A program made the translations under genes and the position numbers. From Planctomycetia bacterium (GTDB lineage Bacteria > Planctomycetota > Phycisphaerae > UBA1845 > UTPLA1), in assembly GCA_015075745.1 (NCBI GenBank), contig JABTTW010000001.1:868001-932000 (forward strand): DNA of 64,000 nt, written 5' to 3'. The first letter of the stretch is position 1, and every line of letters begins with the position of its first letter. Below, piece by piece: positions 8,755 to 16,600 of this stretch. The notes beneath the pieces were generated by a model. It made no database searches and was not told the origin of the DNA. It was given only the letters and a program-made list of their open reading frames with translations.

Positions 8755-9513
8755 ATGAAGCCGACCGATTGCGGAATAGGCAAAGCACTGGTGCTCGCCG
8801 CCGGAAAGAGCACGCGCATCCGCGCCGCCGCCGGCGATGTGCCCAAGCCGCTCATCGAAGTCGCCGGACAAACGGTGCTGGAGCGCAACCTGCGCACGCT
8901 CGCCGGGGTCGGCGTTCGCGAGGCCTGGGTCAATCTGCACTATGAAGGCAAGCAGATCGAAGATCGCATCGGCGACGGCCGAAGGCTGGGGCTCGATGTG
9001 CGCTATTCGCGCGAGCCGGAGATTCTCGGCACCGCCGGCGCGGCCAAAAAGCTGGAGCGCGAGCTGCGCCACGGAACATTCTTCGTCGTCTATGGTGACA
9101 ACCTCGTGTCGCTCGACTGGACCCGGCTGGCCGAGGCCCATGCCCGATCGGATGCGTTGGTGACGATCGCCGTCTTCGATTTCGACCGCGTGCCGAATAC
9201 CGGCCTGGCCGGCGGCCGAGTCGTTCTCGACTCGGCGAACCGCGTCGAGCGCTTCGTCGAGGGCGGCGGCAATGTGAGCCCCTATGTGAACGCGGGCGTC
9301 TATCTTGTCGAGCCGGGCGTGCTTTCCATGCTGCCCGATGGCTTCAGCGACTTCGGCAAAGACGTCTTCCCGAAATTGATCTCCGACGGCGGCAGGCTGA
9401 TGGCCTATCCCATCGACGGATACTGCCTCGCGATTGACACACCAGAGGCGCTGGCCAAGGCGGAGGAGATGATGCGAGGTTTCGCCTCAGCGGCGGAGGT
9501 AGTAACGCGATGA
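8755..9513 (+). CDS. hddC: Sugar-phosphate nucleotidyltransferase (HddC-like)
   Basis: A 252-residue NTP-transferase fold protein that would activate a sugar 1-phosphate to an NDP-sugar. The N-terminal signature ALVLAAGKSTRIRAAA with PKPLIEVAG binds the nucleotide; EILGTAGA and the metal-binding VVYGDNLVSLD are also present, and YVNAGVYLVEP follows. The start is ATG at 8755, just after the transaldolase stop; a GTG at 8749 is equally in frame. It overlaps the downstream kinase by 4 bp. Because the partner genes look like heptose kinase and heptose phosphatase, GDP-D-alpha-heptose formation is the best guess, but mannose- or glucose-1-phosphate cannot be excluded. Confidence 0.8.
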   Translation: MKPTDCGIGKALVLAAGKSTRIRAAAGDVPKPLIEVAGQTVLERNLRTLAGVGVREAWVNLHYEGKQIEDRIGDGRRLGLDVRYSREPEILGTAGAAKKLERELRHGTFFVVYGDNLVSLDWTRLAEAHARSDALVTIAVFDFDRVPNTGLAGGRVVLDSANRVERFVEGGGNVSPYVNAGVYLVEPGVLSMLPDGFSDFGKDVFPKLISDGGRLMAYPIDGYCLAIDTPEALAKAEEMMRGFASAAEVVTR

Positions 9514-10553
9514 TTGTTTCCAGAACACCTTTTCGATTGACCCTCGGCGGAGGCGGGACCGACCTGCCCAGCTTCTACGAGCAGCACGGCGGGTTCATCC
9601 TCGCCATGGGCATCGACAAGTATATGTACGTCGTGCTCAACGTGCCCAACGCCGACCGCCTCGTCCGTCTGCATTACACCGACAGCGAAACGGTGGACAA
9701 CATCGAAGGCCTCAAGCACGAACTGGCCCGCGAGGCCTTCCGCCTGCACGGCATCAACGATGCCATCGAGGTGGCATCCGTCGCCGACCTGCCCGCCGGA
9801 TCGGGCCTGGGCTCCTCCAGCTGCTATCTCGTCGGCCTGCTCACCTCGGTGCGGGACTACTTGCGCCGGCCGGTGCCGCTGGCCGAGATCGCCGAGGAAG
9901 CCTGCCACATTGAGCTGAACATCCTCAAGAAGCCCATCGGCAAGCAGGACCAATTCATGGCCACCTTCGGCGGGCTGACCACGCTCGACATCGCCCCATC
10001 CGGCAAGGTCGCGGTGCATCACATCCCGCTGGAGCCGGCGAGCATCTCGACCCTCGTCGCCAACACGCACATGTACTACACCAACGTCCAGCGCAACACA
10101 GTCGACGTCCTGAAAGAACAGGACCAGGCGATGAAGGAGCCCAAGAGCAAGGACCGCGGCCGCGTGGAAGACAGCCTGCTGGGCATCAAGGAGATCGGCC
10201 GGGCCATCCGCGACGCCATCGTGCAGGGCGACTTCGATCAGTTCGGCGTCCTGATGGACAAGCACTGGCAGCACAAGCGCAAGCTCTCCGGCAAGATCTC
10301 CAACTCGAAGATCGACGACCTCTACGAGCAGTTGAAGAAAGACTACGGCGTTCTCGGCGGCAAGATCGCCGGCGCCGGCGGCGGAGGATTCCTCATGCTC
10401 TACGCCCCCGCCAATCACAAAGAGCTGACCGCCCACATGGCCTCGCTCGGCATGAAGCGGCTTCACTATAATGTCGAGTTCGAAGGCGCGAAGGTCATCA
10501 CCAACGTGTTTAACGCCCAGTCCCTCAGCATTCACCGGCGGCAGATGATATGA
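9510..10553 (+). CDS. hddA: GHMP sugar kinase, heptose-7-phosphate kinase-like
   Basis: A 347-residue GHMP-superfamily kinase. Motif 1 is at the N-terminus (SRTPFRLTLGGGGTDLPSFY), the ATP-binding loop is LPAGSGLGSSSCYLVGLL, and the C-terminal motif 3 is GGKIAGAGGGGFLMLY. The GGGGTDLP form of motif 1 is typical of D-glycero-alpha-D-manno-heptose 7-phosphate kinase and of related L-fucose and exopolysaccharide kinases. It would phosphorylate C1 of the sugar phosphate before GmhB and the nucleotidyltransferase act. Both ends overlap the neighbouring genes by 4 bp (ATGA). The isomerase GmhA, needed to complete the route, is not in the window. Confidence 0.85.
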   Translation: MIVSRTPFRLTLGGGGTDLPSFYEQHGGFILAMGIDKYMYVVLNVPNADRLVRLHYTDSETVDNIEGLKHELAREAFRLHGINDAIEVASVADLPAGSGLGSSSCYLVGLLTSVRDYLRRPVPLAEIAEEACHIELNILKKPIGKQDQFMATFGGLTTLDIAPSGKVAVHHIPLEPASISTLVANTHMYYTNVQRNTVDVLKEQDQAMKEPKSKDRGRVEDSLLGIKEIGRAIRDAIVQGDFDQFGVLMDKHWQHKRKLSGKISNSKIDDLYEQLKKDYGVLGGKIAGAGGGGFLMLYAPANHKELTAHMASLGMKRLHYNVEFEGAKVITNVFNAQSLSIHRRQMI

Positions 10554-11287
10554 CGACACAAACGGCCGAACACAAAGAGAACTGGGCCGCGATTCACGAC
10601 GCCGAGACGTCGTGGCGCAAGAAGCTCGTCGGCGACATCAGCGACGCCTTCATCATTCCCCGCTACGTCCGCTTCTTTTACGAGACGTTCGGCGGCGGCA
10701 AGAACCTCGACTTCTGCGAAATCGGCTCCGGCAACGGCGACATGTCCAAGGCCATCCTCGCGGCCAACACCGGGACGATCCGCCGCTACATCACCTCGGA
10801 GTACTTCCCCGAAGGTGTCGATTGGCTGCGCAGTCAGGGCCTCGATGCCGTGCAGGCCGACGCCGAGAAGCTCCCCTGGGCCGATGAGGAGTTCGACGCC
10901 TCGGTCGAGTTCGACGTCATGCACCATGTCAACGATCCGCGCGCCATGGCCCGCGAGATGATGCGCGTCGCCCGCGGCCGCTGCCTCCTGACCGAGTCCA
11001 ACGGGCTCGCCGTCCTCCGCAAGCTGCGCGAGCTGACGCCCGGCCATCGGGCCGCCGGCGAAAAGTCGTTCACGCCGCGCCGCTGGCGCAGCTTCTTCGA
11101 GGGGCACGACGGCTACGAGTTGACGAGCTTCAAGATCGCCCCGTTCCTGTTTCCGTTTAAGTGTCCGAAGTGGTTCCTCTCAACCCTGGTGGCGTTCAAC
11201 CATGCCATCGAGCACGTGCCGTTCTTCCGCTGGCAGTGCTCGAGCGTCATGATTACCCTGACCTATCGCCGCACCAAAACCGCCTGA
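10550..11287 (+). CDS. SAM-dependent methyltransferase, class I
   Basis: A 245-residue protein with a Rossmann-type methyltransferase core. Motif I is LDFCEIGSGNGDMSKA, the acidic motif II region ends in TSEYFPEG, and the post-motif DADAEKLPW/EEFDASVEFDVMHH pattern matches the Methyltransf_11 class. The C-terminal ~70 residues are hydrophobic and aromatic (FLFPFKCPKWFLSTLV) and might contact membrane or lipid. It lies inside the sugar-activation operon and overlaps the kinase gene by 4 bp, so a glycan or lipid-linked sugar is the likely substrate; that is inferred from context only. Confidence 0.82.
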   Translation: MTTQTAEHKENWAAIHDAETSWRKKLVGDISDAFIIPRYVRFFYETFGGGKNLDFCEIGSGNGDMSKAILAANTGTIRRYITSEYFPEGVDWLRSQGLDAVQADAEKLPWADEEFDASVEFDVMHHVNDPRAMAREMMRVARGRCLLTESNGLAVLRKLRELTPGHRAAGEKSFTPRRWRSFFEGHDGYELTSFKIAPFLFPFKCPKWFLSTLVAFNHAIEHVPFFRWQCSSVMITLTYRRTKTA

Positions 11288-11306
11288 AACCGGACGAGGC
11301 TGACAC

Positions 11307-12620
11307 ATGGAAACGGTCCAATGGAATTCGGCGCATTACCTCGAGCCGTTCCATTCCCAGCGCACCGCGAAGATCCCCGCCAAGCTCGCCAAGCTCGGCA
11401 TCCTCCAGCTCGACCGCTCCGTCAAGATTCTCGACACCTGCTGCGGTCGCGGCGAGGCCCTCTCCATTCTCCACGACAACGGCTTCCAGCGGCTCTACGG
11501 CGTCGACAGCTTCTATCAGCCGTCCTGGAACAATTCCAACGGCCGGCGCTTCATCGCCTGCGACGTGAAGGGCCTCCCCTTCTCGGATAACGAGTTCGAC
11601 GTGGTGATGAATCTCCACGCCCTGCACCACATGGGCGGCACGCGCGGCGTCGCTGAGTTTCTCAAAGAGTGTTGTCGCGTGCTCAAGCCCGGCGGACGAC
11701 TCTTCATCCTCGACTTTCCCGGCAGCCCGCAGATCAGGCTCTTGTTCTCGCTGCTGCGCCATCGCATCGGCACCATCACGCCGAACCTGCGCAACTTCGC
11801 CGACATCGTCGACGAGGAGTGGGACTACCTCGACCCGTACCTCGATGTCTGGCCCTCCACCGAATTGGCGATTCACGAGAGCCCGCTGCGCGTCGAGCGC
11901 TGGGACCGCGAGTTCTTCCTTTATTACCTCGTCCTGACCAAGCCGAATGAGCCCGCCGCCGCCAAGACGGAAAAGGACGCCTACTGGACCCAGGTCTACA
12001 GCGACCCGCGCCAGCACGAGCGGCGGCAGGCGCAGATGCGCGAAAAGCTCGAACGACTCGGCCTGACGAAGGAAAGCCGACAGTCGGTGGTCTACGACCT
12101 GTGCTGCGGCATGGGCGAGGCCCTCACCACGCTGCACGACATGGGGTTCCACAATCTCAACGGCGTCGATATCACGCCGTACCCCGAGCTGGAGAACGAG
12201 AAGCGCTTCACCTTCACCGTCTCCGACGTGCGCAAGCTCCCGGTCCCCGACGGTCAGGCCGATTGGGCCCTCAGCATCCACGCCCTGCACCACCTGGAGA
12301 CCGCCGAGAACGTGAAGAGTTTCCTCGACGAGTGCTGGCGGATCCTCAAGCCCGGCGGCAAGCTGGGGATCATCGACTTCCCCTCCAGCCCGCAGATTCG
12401 GCTGGCCTTTCGCTGTTTCCTCCGCCGATGGTGGCTGGTGACGCCGTATCTGAGGTGGTTCGGCAGCCTGATCCGCTCGGAGTGGCACTTTCTCCGCGGT
12501 TATCTCGCCGACTGGCCGCAGACCCGCCGCCATCTGCTCGAAGGCCGATTCAAACCCTTGTCGCATCGGCAGGGATTGTTCTACTATACGCTGGTCCTCC
12601 AGAAACCGGGTGCCGAGTAG
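11307..12620 (+). CDS. Tandem-duplicated SAM methyltransferase
   Basis: A 437-residue protein made of two similar methyltransferase domains. Domain 1 (about 1-215) has motif I ILDTCCGRGEALSILHDNGF and later LHALHHMGG and RVLKPGGRLFILDFPGSPQ. Domain 2 (about 225-437) repeats the pattern: VYDLCCGMGEALTTLHDMGF, IHALHHLET and RILKPGGKLGIIDFPSSPQ. Each half ends with a matching segment (DYLDPYLDVWPST versus HFLRGYLADWPQT). Both glycine-rich SAM loops look intact, so both halves may be active. It sits between another methyltransferase and a glycosyltransferase. An internal gene duplication and fusion is the simplest origin; the substrate is unknown. Confidence 0.85.
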   Translation: METVQWNSAHYLEPFHSQRTAKIPAKLAKLGILQLDRSVKILDTCCGRGEALSILHDNGFQRLYGVDSFYQPSWNNSNGRRFIACDVKGLPFSDNEFDVVMNLHALHHMGGTRGVAEFLKECCRVLKPGGRLFILDFPGSPQIRLLFSLLRHRIGTITPNLRNFADIVDEEWDYLDPYLDVWPSTELAIHESPLRVERWDREFFLYYLVLTKPNEPAAAKTEKDAYWTQVYSDPRQHERRQAQMREKLERLGLTKESRQSVVYDLCCGMGEALTTLHDMGFHNLNGVDITPYPELENEKRFTFTVSDVRKLPVPDGQADWALSIHALHHLETAENVKSFLDECWRILKPGGKLGIIDFPSSPQIRLAFRCFLRRWWLVTPYLRWFGSLIRSEWHFLRGYLADWPQTRRHLLEGRFKPLSHRQGLFYYTLVLQKPGAE

Positions 12621-12622
12621 CC

Positions 12623-13417
12623 ATGGAAGCCGAAACGCACAAGCGAAGCCAATCACTGTCGGTTGTCATTCCCGCCTACAACGAATCCCACCGTCTGCCT
12701 CAGACGCTGGCCGAGATTCGTCCGTACCTCGATGCCCACTTCGAGAAGTACGAGGTGCTGGTCGTCGATGACGGCAGCAGCGACGGCACGCCCGACATCG
12801 TCGATCGCATCAACGCCGAAGGCTGGCCGAACGTCCGCGCCGTGCGCCAGGGGCGCAACCTCGGCAAGGGCGCGGCCGTCCGTCGCGGCTGTCTCGATGC
12901 CCGCTGCGAACTGGTCCTGTTCATGGATGCCGATCACGCCGTGCCGATCGAAGAGGTCGGCCGCTTCATCGACGACGTCGAGAAGCACGGCTGCGGCGCG
13001 GTCGTCGGCGTGCGAACCTACCAGGACAACGAGTCCAAGTGGCGGCGCATCGTCGGCCTCTCGCTTCAGATTCTCACCCACCTGATCGTCTTCAAGAAGG
13101 CCGTCGTCGACAGCCAGTGCGGCTTCAAGCTGTTCCGCCGCGAGACGGTGCAGAAGATTTTTCCCCTCTGCCGGATCGACGGCGGCATGATCGACGTCGA
13201 ATTGTTTTATCTGATGCACCTTCAGAATATCCAGTGCTTCTTCGAGTCGGTCCACTGGGACAACAAGGCCGGCTCGCGCATCAACTTCGTCCGCTGCATG
13301 CTCTTTGACCCATTCGACATGATCAAGATTCGCATCTGGGACCTCATGCGAAAGTACAGCCGACCCATCAGCGAGGCCCGCCAACCCTGGAGCGCACAAC
13401 TTGAGCCCCGCGCCTAG
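12623..13417 (+). CDS. Glycosyltransferase family 2, polyprenyl-phosphate type
   Basis: A 264-residue GT-A fold enzyme resembling dolichyl-phosphate mannosyl/glucosyltransferases. Seen in order: LSVVIPAYNESHRLP, VLVVDDGSSDGTPDIV, GRNLGKGAAVRRG, and the metal-binding MDADHAVP (DxD). A QCGFKLFRRE segment follows, which is characteristic of polyprenyl-phosphate glycosyltransferases. There is no C-terminal membrane domain. The start is ATG at 12623, two bases after the methyltransferase stop; the frame is open further upstream only as an antisense-free shadow of that gene. It would transfer the activated sugar of this operon to a lipid carrier or acceptor. Confidence 0.87.
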   Translation: MEAETHKRSQSLSVVIPAYNESHRLPQTLAEIRPYLDAHFEKYEVLVVDDGSSDGTPDIVDRINAEGWPNVRAVRQGRNLGKGAAVRRGCLDARCELVLFMDADHAVPIEEVGRFIDDVEKHGCGAVVGVRTYQDNESKWRRIVGLSLQILTHLIVFKKAVVDSQCGFKLFRRETVQKIFPLCRIDGGMIDVELFYLMHLQNIQCFFESVHWDNKAGSRINFVRCMLFDPFDMIKIRIWDLMRKYSRPISEARQPWSAQLEPRA

Positions 13418-14426
13418 GCCCCTGGGCCGCCTCCTCCTTACAGGCGTGCCCGGCTGGCTGACGACCGCGTTGTTGGATTCCCTGCGCGATGATCCGCCCG
13501 CCGGTCTGACGGCGGTGCGCTGCATGGTCTTGCCGCACGACCTGACGCGCGCCTCGGCGCAGCCGGGGCAGTTGCCGGTTCCCGTCGAGTATGTCGCCGC
13601 GGACCTGCGCGATGAAAAGGCGCTCATCGAGGCGACCAAAGGCGTCGACACCATCTTTCACGCGGCAGGCATTCTCCACGTCCGCCGAACCCGCGACTGG
13701 TACGAGATCAACACCGAAGGCACCCGGCGACTGCTCAATGGAGCCATAAGCGGTGGGGCCGGCCGGTTCGTGAACATCAGCAGCAACGCCGCCGCCGGGC
13801 GTTCCGACTCGCGCGATCGCCTGATGGTTGAATCCGATCCGCCCAAGCCGCTCAGCCATTATGGCCGCAGCAAATGGCACGCCGAGCGGTTATTGAACGA
13901 CGCCGGGGGTCGCATCGAGGTGGTGCACCTGCGGCCGTGCATGTTCTACGGTCCGCCGGTGCCGCAGCGCCACGTCGAGATCTACAAGCGCATCATCCAC
14001 GGAAAGATGCCGCTCGTCGGCAGCGGCGACTACGCCCGCAGCCTCAGCCACATTGACAATCTCATCCAGGGCTGCCGGCTGGCATTGACGCATCCGGCGG
14101 CCAAGGGCCAGACCTACTACATCGCCGATCGCCGGACCTACACAACCAAGATCGTCACCGATGCCATGGCCGCGGCATGCGGCGTCGAGCCGCGCTACCT
14201 GCGACTGCCCGCGATGGTGGGGCCGATCGCCTTCGCCGGCGACATCGTCCTCGCCTCGATGCAGCTTTACTGGCAGACGCTGCACCTCGTCGGCGAGTCG
14301 CACTGGCACGTCGGCGTCTCCTGCGAAAAGGCCATGCGCGAACTGGGTTACGATCCCAAAGTCGAAATCGAAGCAGGCATGAAGGGGGCGGTTGACTGGT
14401 GCAGATGGATGGGCCTGTTGACTTAA
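13401..14426 (+). CDS. NAD-dependent epimerase/dehydratase (extended SDR)
   Basis: A 341-residue extended short-chain dehydrogenase. The nucleotide-binding glycine motif reads LLLTGVPGWLTTALL. VDTIFHAAG and FVNISSNAA follow, then the catalytic YGRSKWHAE (Tyr-x3-Lys) and LRPCMFYGP. The start is TTG at 13401, 17 bp inside the glycosyltransferase gene, with GGAG about 8 nt upstream; no ATG is available near the domain boundary. Family members epimerise, dehydrate or reduce NDP-sugars, and some act on sterol- or hopanoid-like substrates. As last gene of the operon it probably modifies the NDP-sugar. It converges with ubiA by a 4-bp overlap. Confidence 0.82.
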   Translation: MSPAPRPLGRLLLTGVPGWLTTALLDSLRDDPPAGLTAVRCMVLPHDLTRASAQPGQLPVPVEYVAADLRDEKALIEATKGVDTIFHAAGILHVRRTRDWYEINTEGTRRLLNGAISGGAGRFVNISSNAAAGRSDSRDRLMVESDPPKPLSHYGRSKWHAERLLNDAGGRIEVVHLRPCMFYGPPVPQRHVEIYKRIIHGKMPLVGSGDYARSLSHIDNLIQGCRLALTHPAAKGQTYYIADRRTYTTKIVTDAMAAACGVEPRYLRLPAMVGPIAFAGDIVLASMQLYWQTLHLVGESHWHVGVSCEKAMRELGYDPKVEIEAGMKGAVDWCRWMGLLT

Positions 14427-15340
14427 GTCATCAGATCGGCAATGCCCGCCGCGCCCAGCATCAGGCTGATGAATCCGTTGACCGTGAAGAAGGCGAGATT
14501 GACGCGCGATAGATCATTCGCCCGCACCAGCGATTGCTCCACGAACAATAGCACGGCGGTTGCGGCGGCCCCGGCCCAGTACCAACTGCCGAGACCCGCG
14601 TGGAACCCCAGACCCAATAGCATCGAAACCGTCACGACGTGACAGGCCCGCGACGCGAAGAGCGCCTTGGCGACGCCGAGTCTCGCGGGAATGGAAAAGA
14701 GGCCGTCGCGCCGGTCGATCTCCACATCCTGGCAGGCATAAATAATGTCGAACCCCGCGATCCAGAACATCACTGCCAGCGTGAGTAGGACAACGGTCAT
14801 GTCCAGTGTCGCCGGGTTGACGGCGATCCACGCGGCCGTCGGCGCCGCCGCGATCACCGCCCCCAGCACAAAGTGGGCCATCGCTGTGAACCGCTTGCAA
14901 TACGAATAAAACGCCAGCGCCGCGAGAACGACCGGCGACAACTTCATCGGCCACCAGTTGCCGAAAAACTTCCCAAACCCGGCGGCGGCGGTGACGAAGA
15001 CGATCGCCGCGACGGCGGTAAACACCCACGCCTGGACCAGCGTGATCCTGCCGGCGGGTATCGGTCTCGTCGCCGTCCGTGGATTCCGCGCGTCCAGCGC
15101 CGCGTCGCAGATGCGATTAAACGTCATCGCAAAGCTGCGCGCCGAAACCATGCACGCGATGATCAGACCGATCCGTCCCCAGCCCGGCCAGCCGCCCGGC
15201 AGATCGCGGCTCGCCAGGAAAGTGGCAAAAAGCGCGAACGGCAGCGCGAAGACGGAGTGGGAGAACTTGACCATCTCCCCCCAGGTGAGGATCGGTTTGA
15301 GGATGTCGTGCGGCACTCGGGTCCAAGCCTCCCGGCACAT
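14423..15340 (-). CDS. ubiA: UbiA-family prenyltransferase (UbiA or MqnP)
   Basis: A 305-residue integral membrane protein with about eight hydrophobic segments. The two Asp-rich motifs are clear: NRICDAALDARNPRTATRP and DIIYACQDVEIDRRDGLFS. The family attaches a polyprenyl chain to an aromatic ring, either 4-hydroxybenzoate for ubiquinone or a futalosine-pathway intermediate (MqnP) for menaquinone. Planctomycetes generally make menaquinone, so MqnP is plausible, but the sequence alone does not separate them. An internal GTG at 15316 has GGGAGG upstream and is an alternative start. Confidence 0.87.
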   Translation of the reverse strand: MCREAWTRVPHDILKPILTWGEMVKFSHSVFALPFALFATFLASRDLPGGWPGWGRIGLIIACMVSARSFAMTFNRICDAALDARNPRTATRPIPAGRITLVQAWVFTAVAAIVFVTAAAGFGKFFGNWWPMKLSPVVLAALAFYSYCKRFTAMAHFVLGAVIAAAPTAAWIAVNPATLDMTVVLLTLAVMFWIAGFDIIYACQDVEIDRRDGLFSIPARLGVAKALFASRACHVVTVSMLLGLGFHAGLGSWYWAGAAATAVLLFVEQSLVRANDLSRVNLAFFTVNGFISLMLGAAGIADLMT

Positions 15341-15802
15341 CGGCCATCCGGGCGCACTTGCCCGTGTGGGAGAATCTTAAGGCCCAGAGGCGTAGGGAGT
15401 GAACCTCGGCGAAAAGTAAGGTTGGGGGGCTTAGTTTCGAGACGGACGAGGGCCGGTTCATGGAGCCTGGCGCGTTGTTGCGCCATGCCTGTCTCGCAAT
15501 CGACTGATAGATCATGCAGAACCGACCCCGATACCGATTCCCGAACTCAATAGCCTCGTTTTTCAACGCTCCGACCCGATAGGCAAACTCGTGCCCATTA
15601 GCTACTTTCCTCGACGGGAAATCAATGGCCCCGGGGGGTCGAAATTTCCCCGAAGTGCCATGCAAGCTGGCACTCCCACGGCCGGAAATCTCGCGCGCCG
15701 GGCAAACCGGCCGCGCGGATCGATCCAAAAAAAGGGGTACAACCTGAAAATGATGGAAATGGCTGCCTGCAGTTCGCCCGGCGTATGACCCCCGCTGAGC
15801 GG
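15341..15802. other. Intergenic region, 462 bp, with two small hairpins
   Basis: No gene is supported. Two inverted repeats stand out. At 15468-15485 TGGCGC and GCGCCA flank a 6-nt loop. At 15654-15674 AGTGCCA and TGGCACT form a perfect 7-bp stem around TGCAAGC. Neither is followed by a T-tract, so they are not clear terminators. A run of A at 15727-15733 lies near the downstream end of the FHA gene. Confidence 0.45.
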
Positions 15803-16444
15803 CTATATCTTGTCGGAATCGTCATCGACGATCAGGTCGTCTTCGGAGATTTCCTCGATCTCTTCGATCTCCTCAACCTCTTCAACGTCGTCCACCTTGT
15901 TCGTGACGACGTCGGAATCGCTTAGTTCCTCGTCGACCTCGCCGATATCAAAGTCGCTCAGATCGCCGGAATTCAGCTCTACCAGTTCGTCGATGTCGAA
16001 GTCGATATCGTCGTCGTCGGTGCTCGGTTTCGCCGGAGCCGGCTTCGCCGCGGCGGGCGATGCCGCGGCCGGTTTGGCGATCTTGGTCGGCCCGTTGGTG
16101 CTGGCGGCCTTCTGAGCAGGCCTGGCCGCGCCGGGTTTCACCTGGGCAGGCACGCCGTCGATCTGGACCGTGAACTCCACCGGGCCGATGCGCATGTGGT
16201 CGCCGGGCTTGAGCGTCGCCTCCGACACCCGCTGGTCATTCACAAAGGTGCCGTTGCTGCTGTCCAGGTCACGGACGAGGACCTTGTCACCCTGAACCTT
16301 GATTTCGCAATGGTCTCTGGAGACCTCGCCGACGGGGATGCGGATATCGGCCTCGGGGCGACGCCCGATGATGAGCTTGTTCGCGCCGACGCCGAAGTCC
16401 TTGCGCCCGCCCTTCTTAGTGAACGTGATGAGATTAACCAGCAT
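15803..16444 (-). CDS. FHA-domain protein with acidic tail
   Basis: A 213-residue protein. Residues about 1-95 form an FHA domain, a phosphothreonine-binding module, with the conserved elements LIIGRRPEADIRIP, VSRDHCEI, and LDSSNGTFVNDQRV. A Pro/Ala/Lys linker follows. The last ~75 residues are extremely acidic (Asp/Glu runs such as EEVEEIEEIEEISEDD), a low-complexity tail that may contact basic partners. No kinase is adjacent. A TATAAT six bases before the ATG suggests a very short or leaderless mRNA. The role is probably phospho-dependent signalling; the partner is unknown. Confidence 0.85.
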   Translation of the reverse strand: MLVNLITFTKKGGRKDFGVGANKLIIGRRPEADIRIPVGEVSRDHCEIKVQGDKVLVRDLDSSNGTFVNDQRVSEATLKPGDHMRIGPVEFTVQIDGVPAQVKPGAARPAQKAASTNGPTKIAKPAAASPAAAKPAPAKPSTDDDDIDFDIDELVELNSGDLSDFDIGEVDEELSDSDVVTNKVDDVEEVEEIEEIEEISEDDLIVDDDSDKI

Positions 16445-16450
16445 GTTTTA

Positions 16451-16456
16451 ATTATA
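16451..16456 (-). promoter_or_regulatory. Possible -10 box of the FHA gene
   Basis: Read on the minus strand, TATAAT occurs exactly, separated from the FHA gene ATG by six bases (TAAAAC). A transcript starting 6-7 nt after this hexamer would begin at or next to the ATG, implying leaderless translation. No good -35 TTGACA match lies 16-18 bp upstream, so the call is tentative. Confidence 0.4.
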
Positions 16457-16600
16457 CGTTCGCGGATCGAGCCCGTGTCGGCCCGCCAGCCGAGTGCTCC
16501 ACCAGTCGAGATAACCCAATTTACTGCAATCAACGGCCCGGTTCAAGCAATCTCCCCATCGCGAGAGGCAGGCCGGGGGCAGGTCTTGTAACATGCGGCA

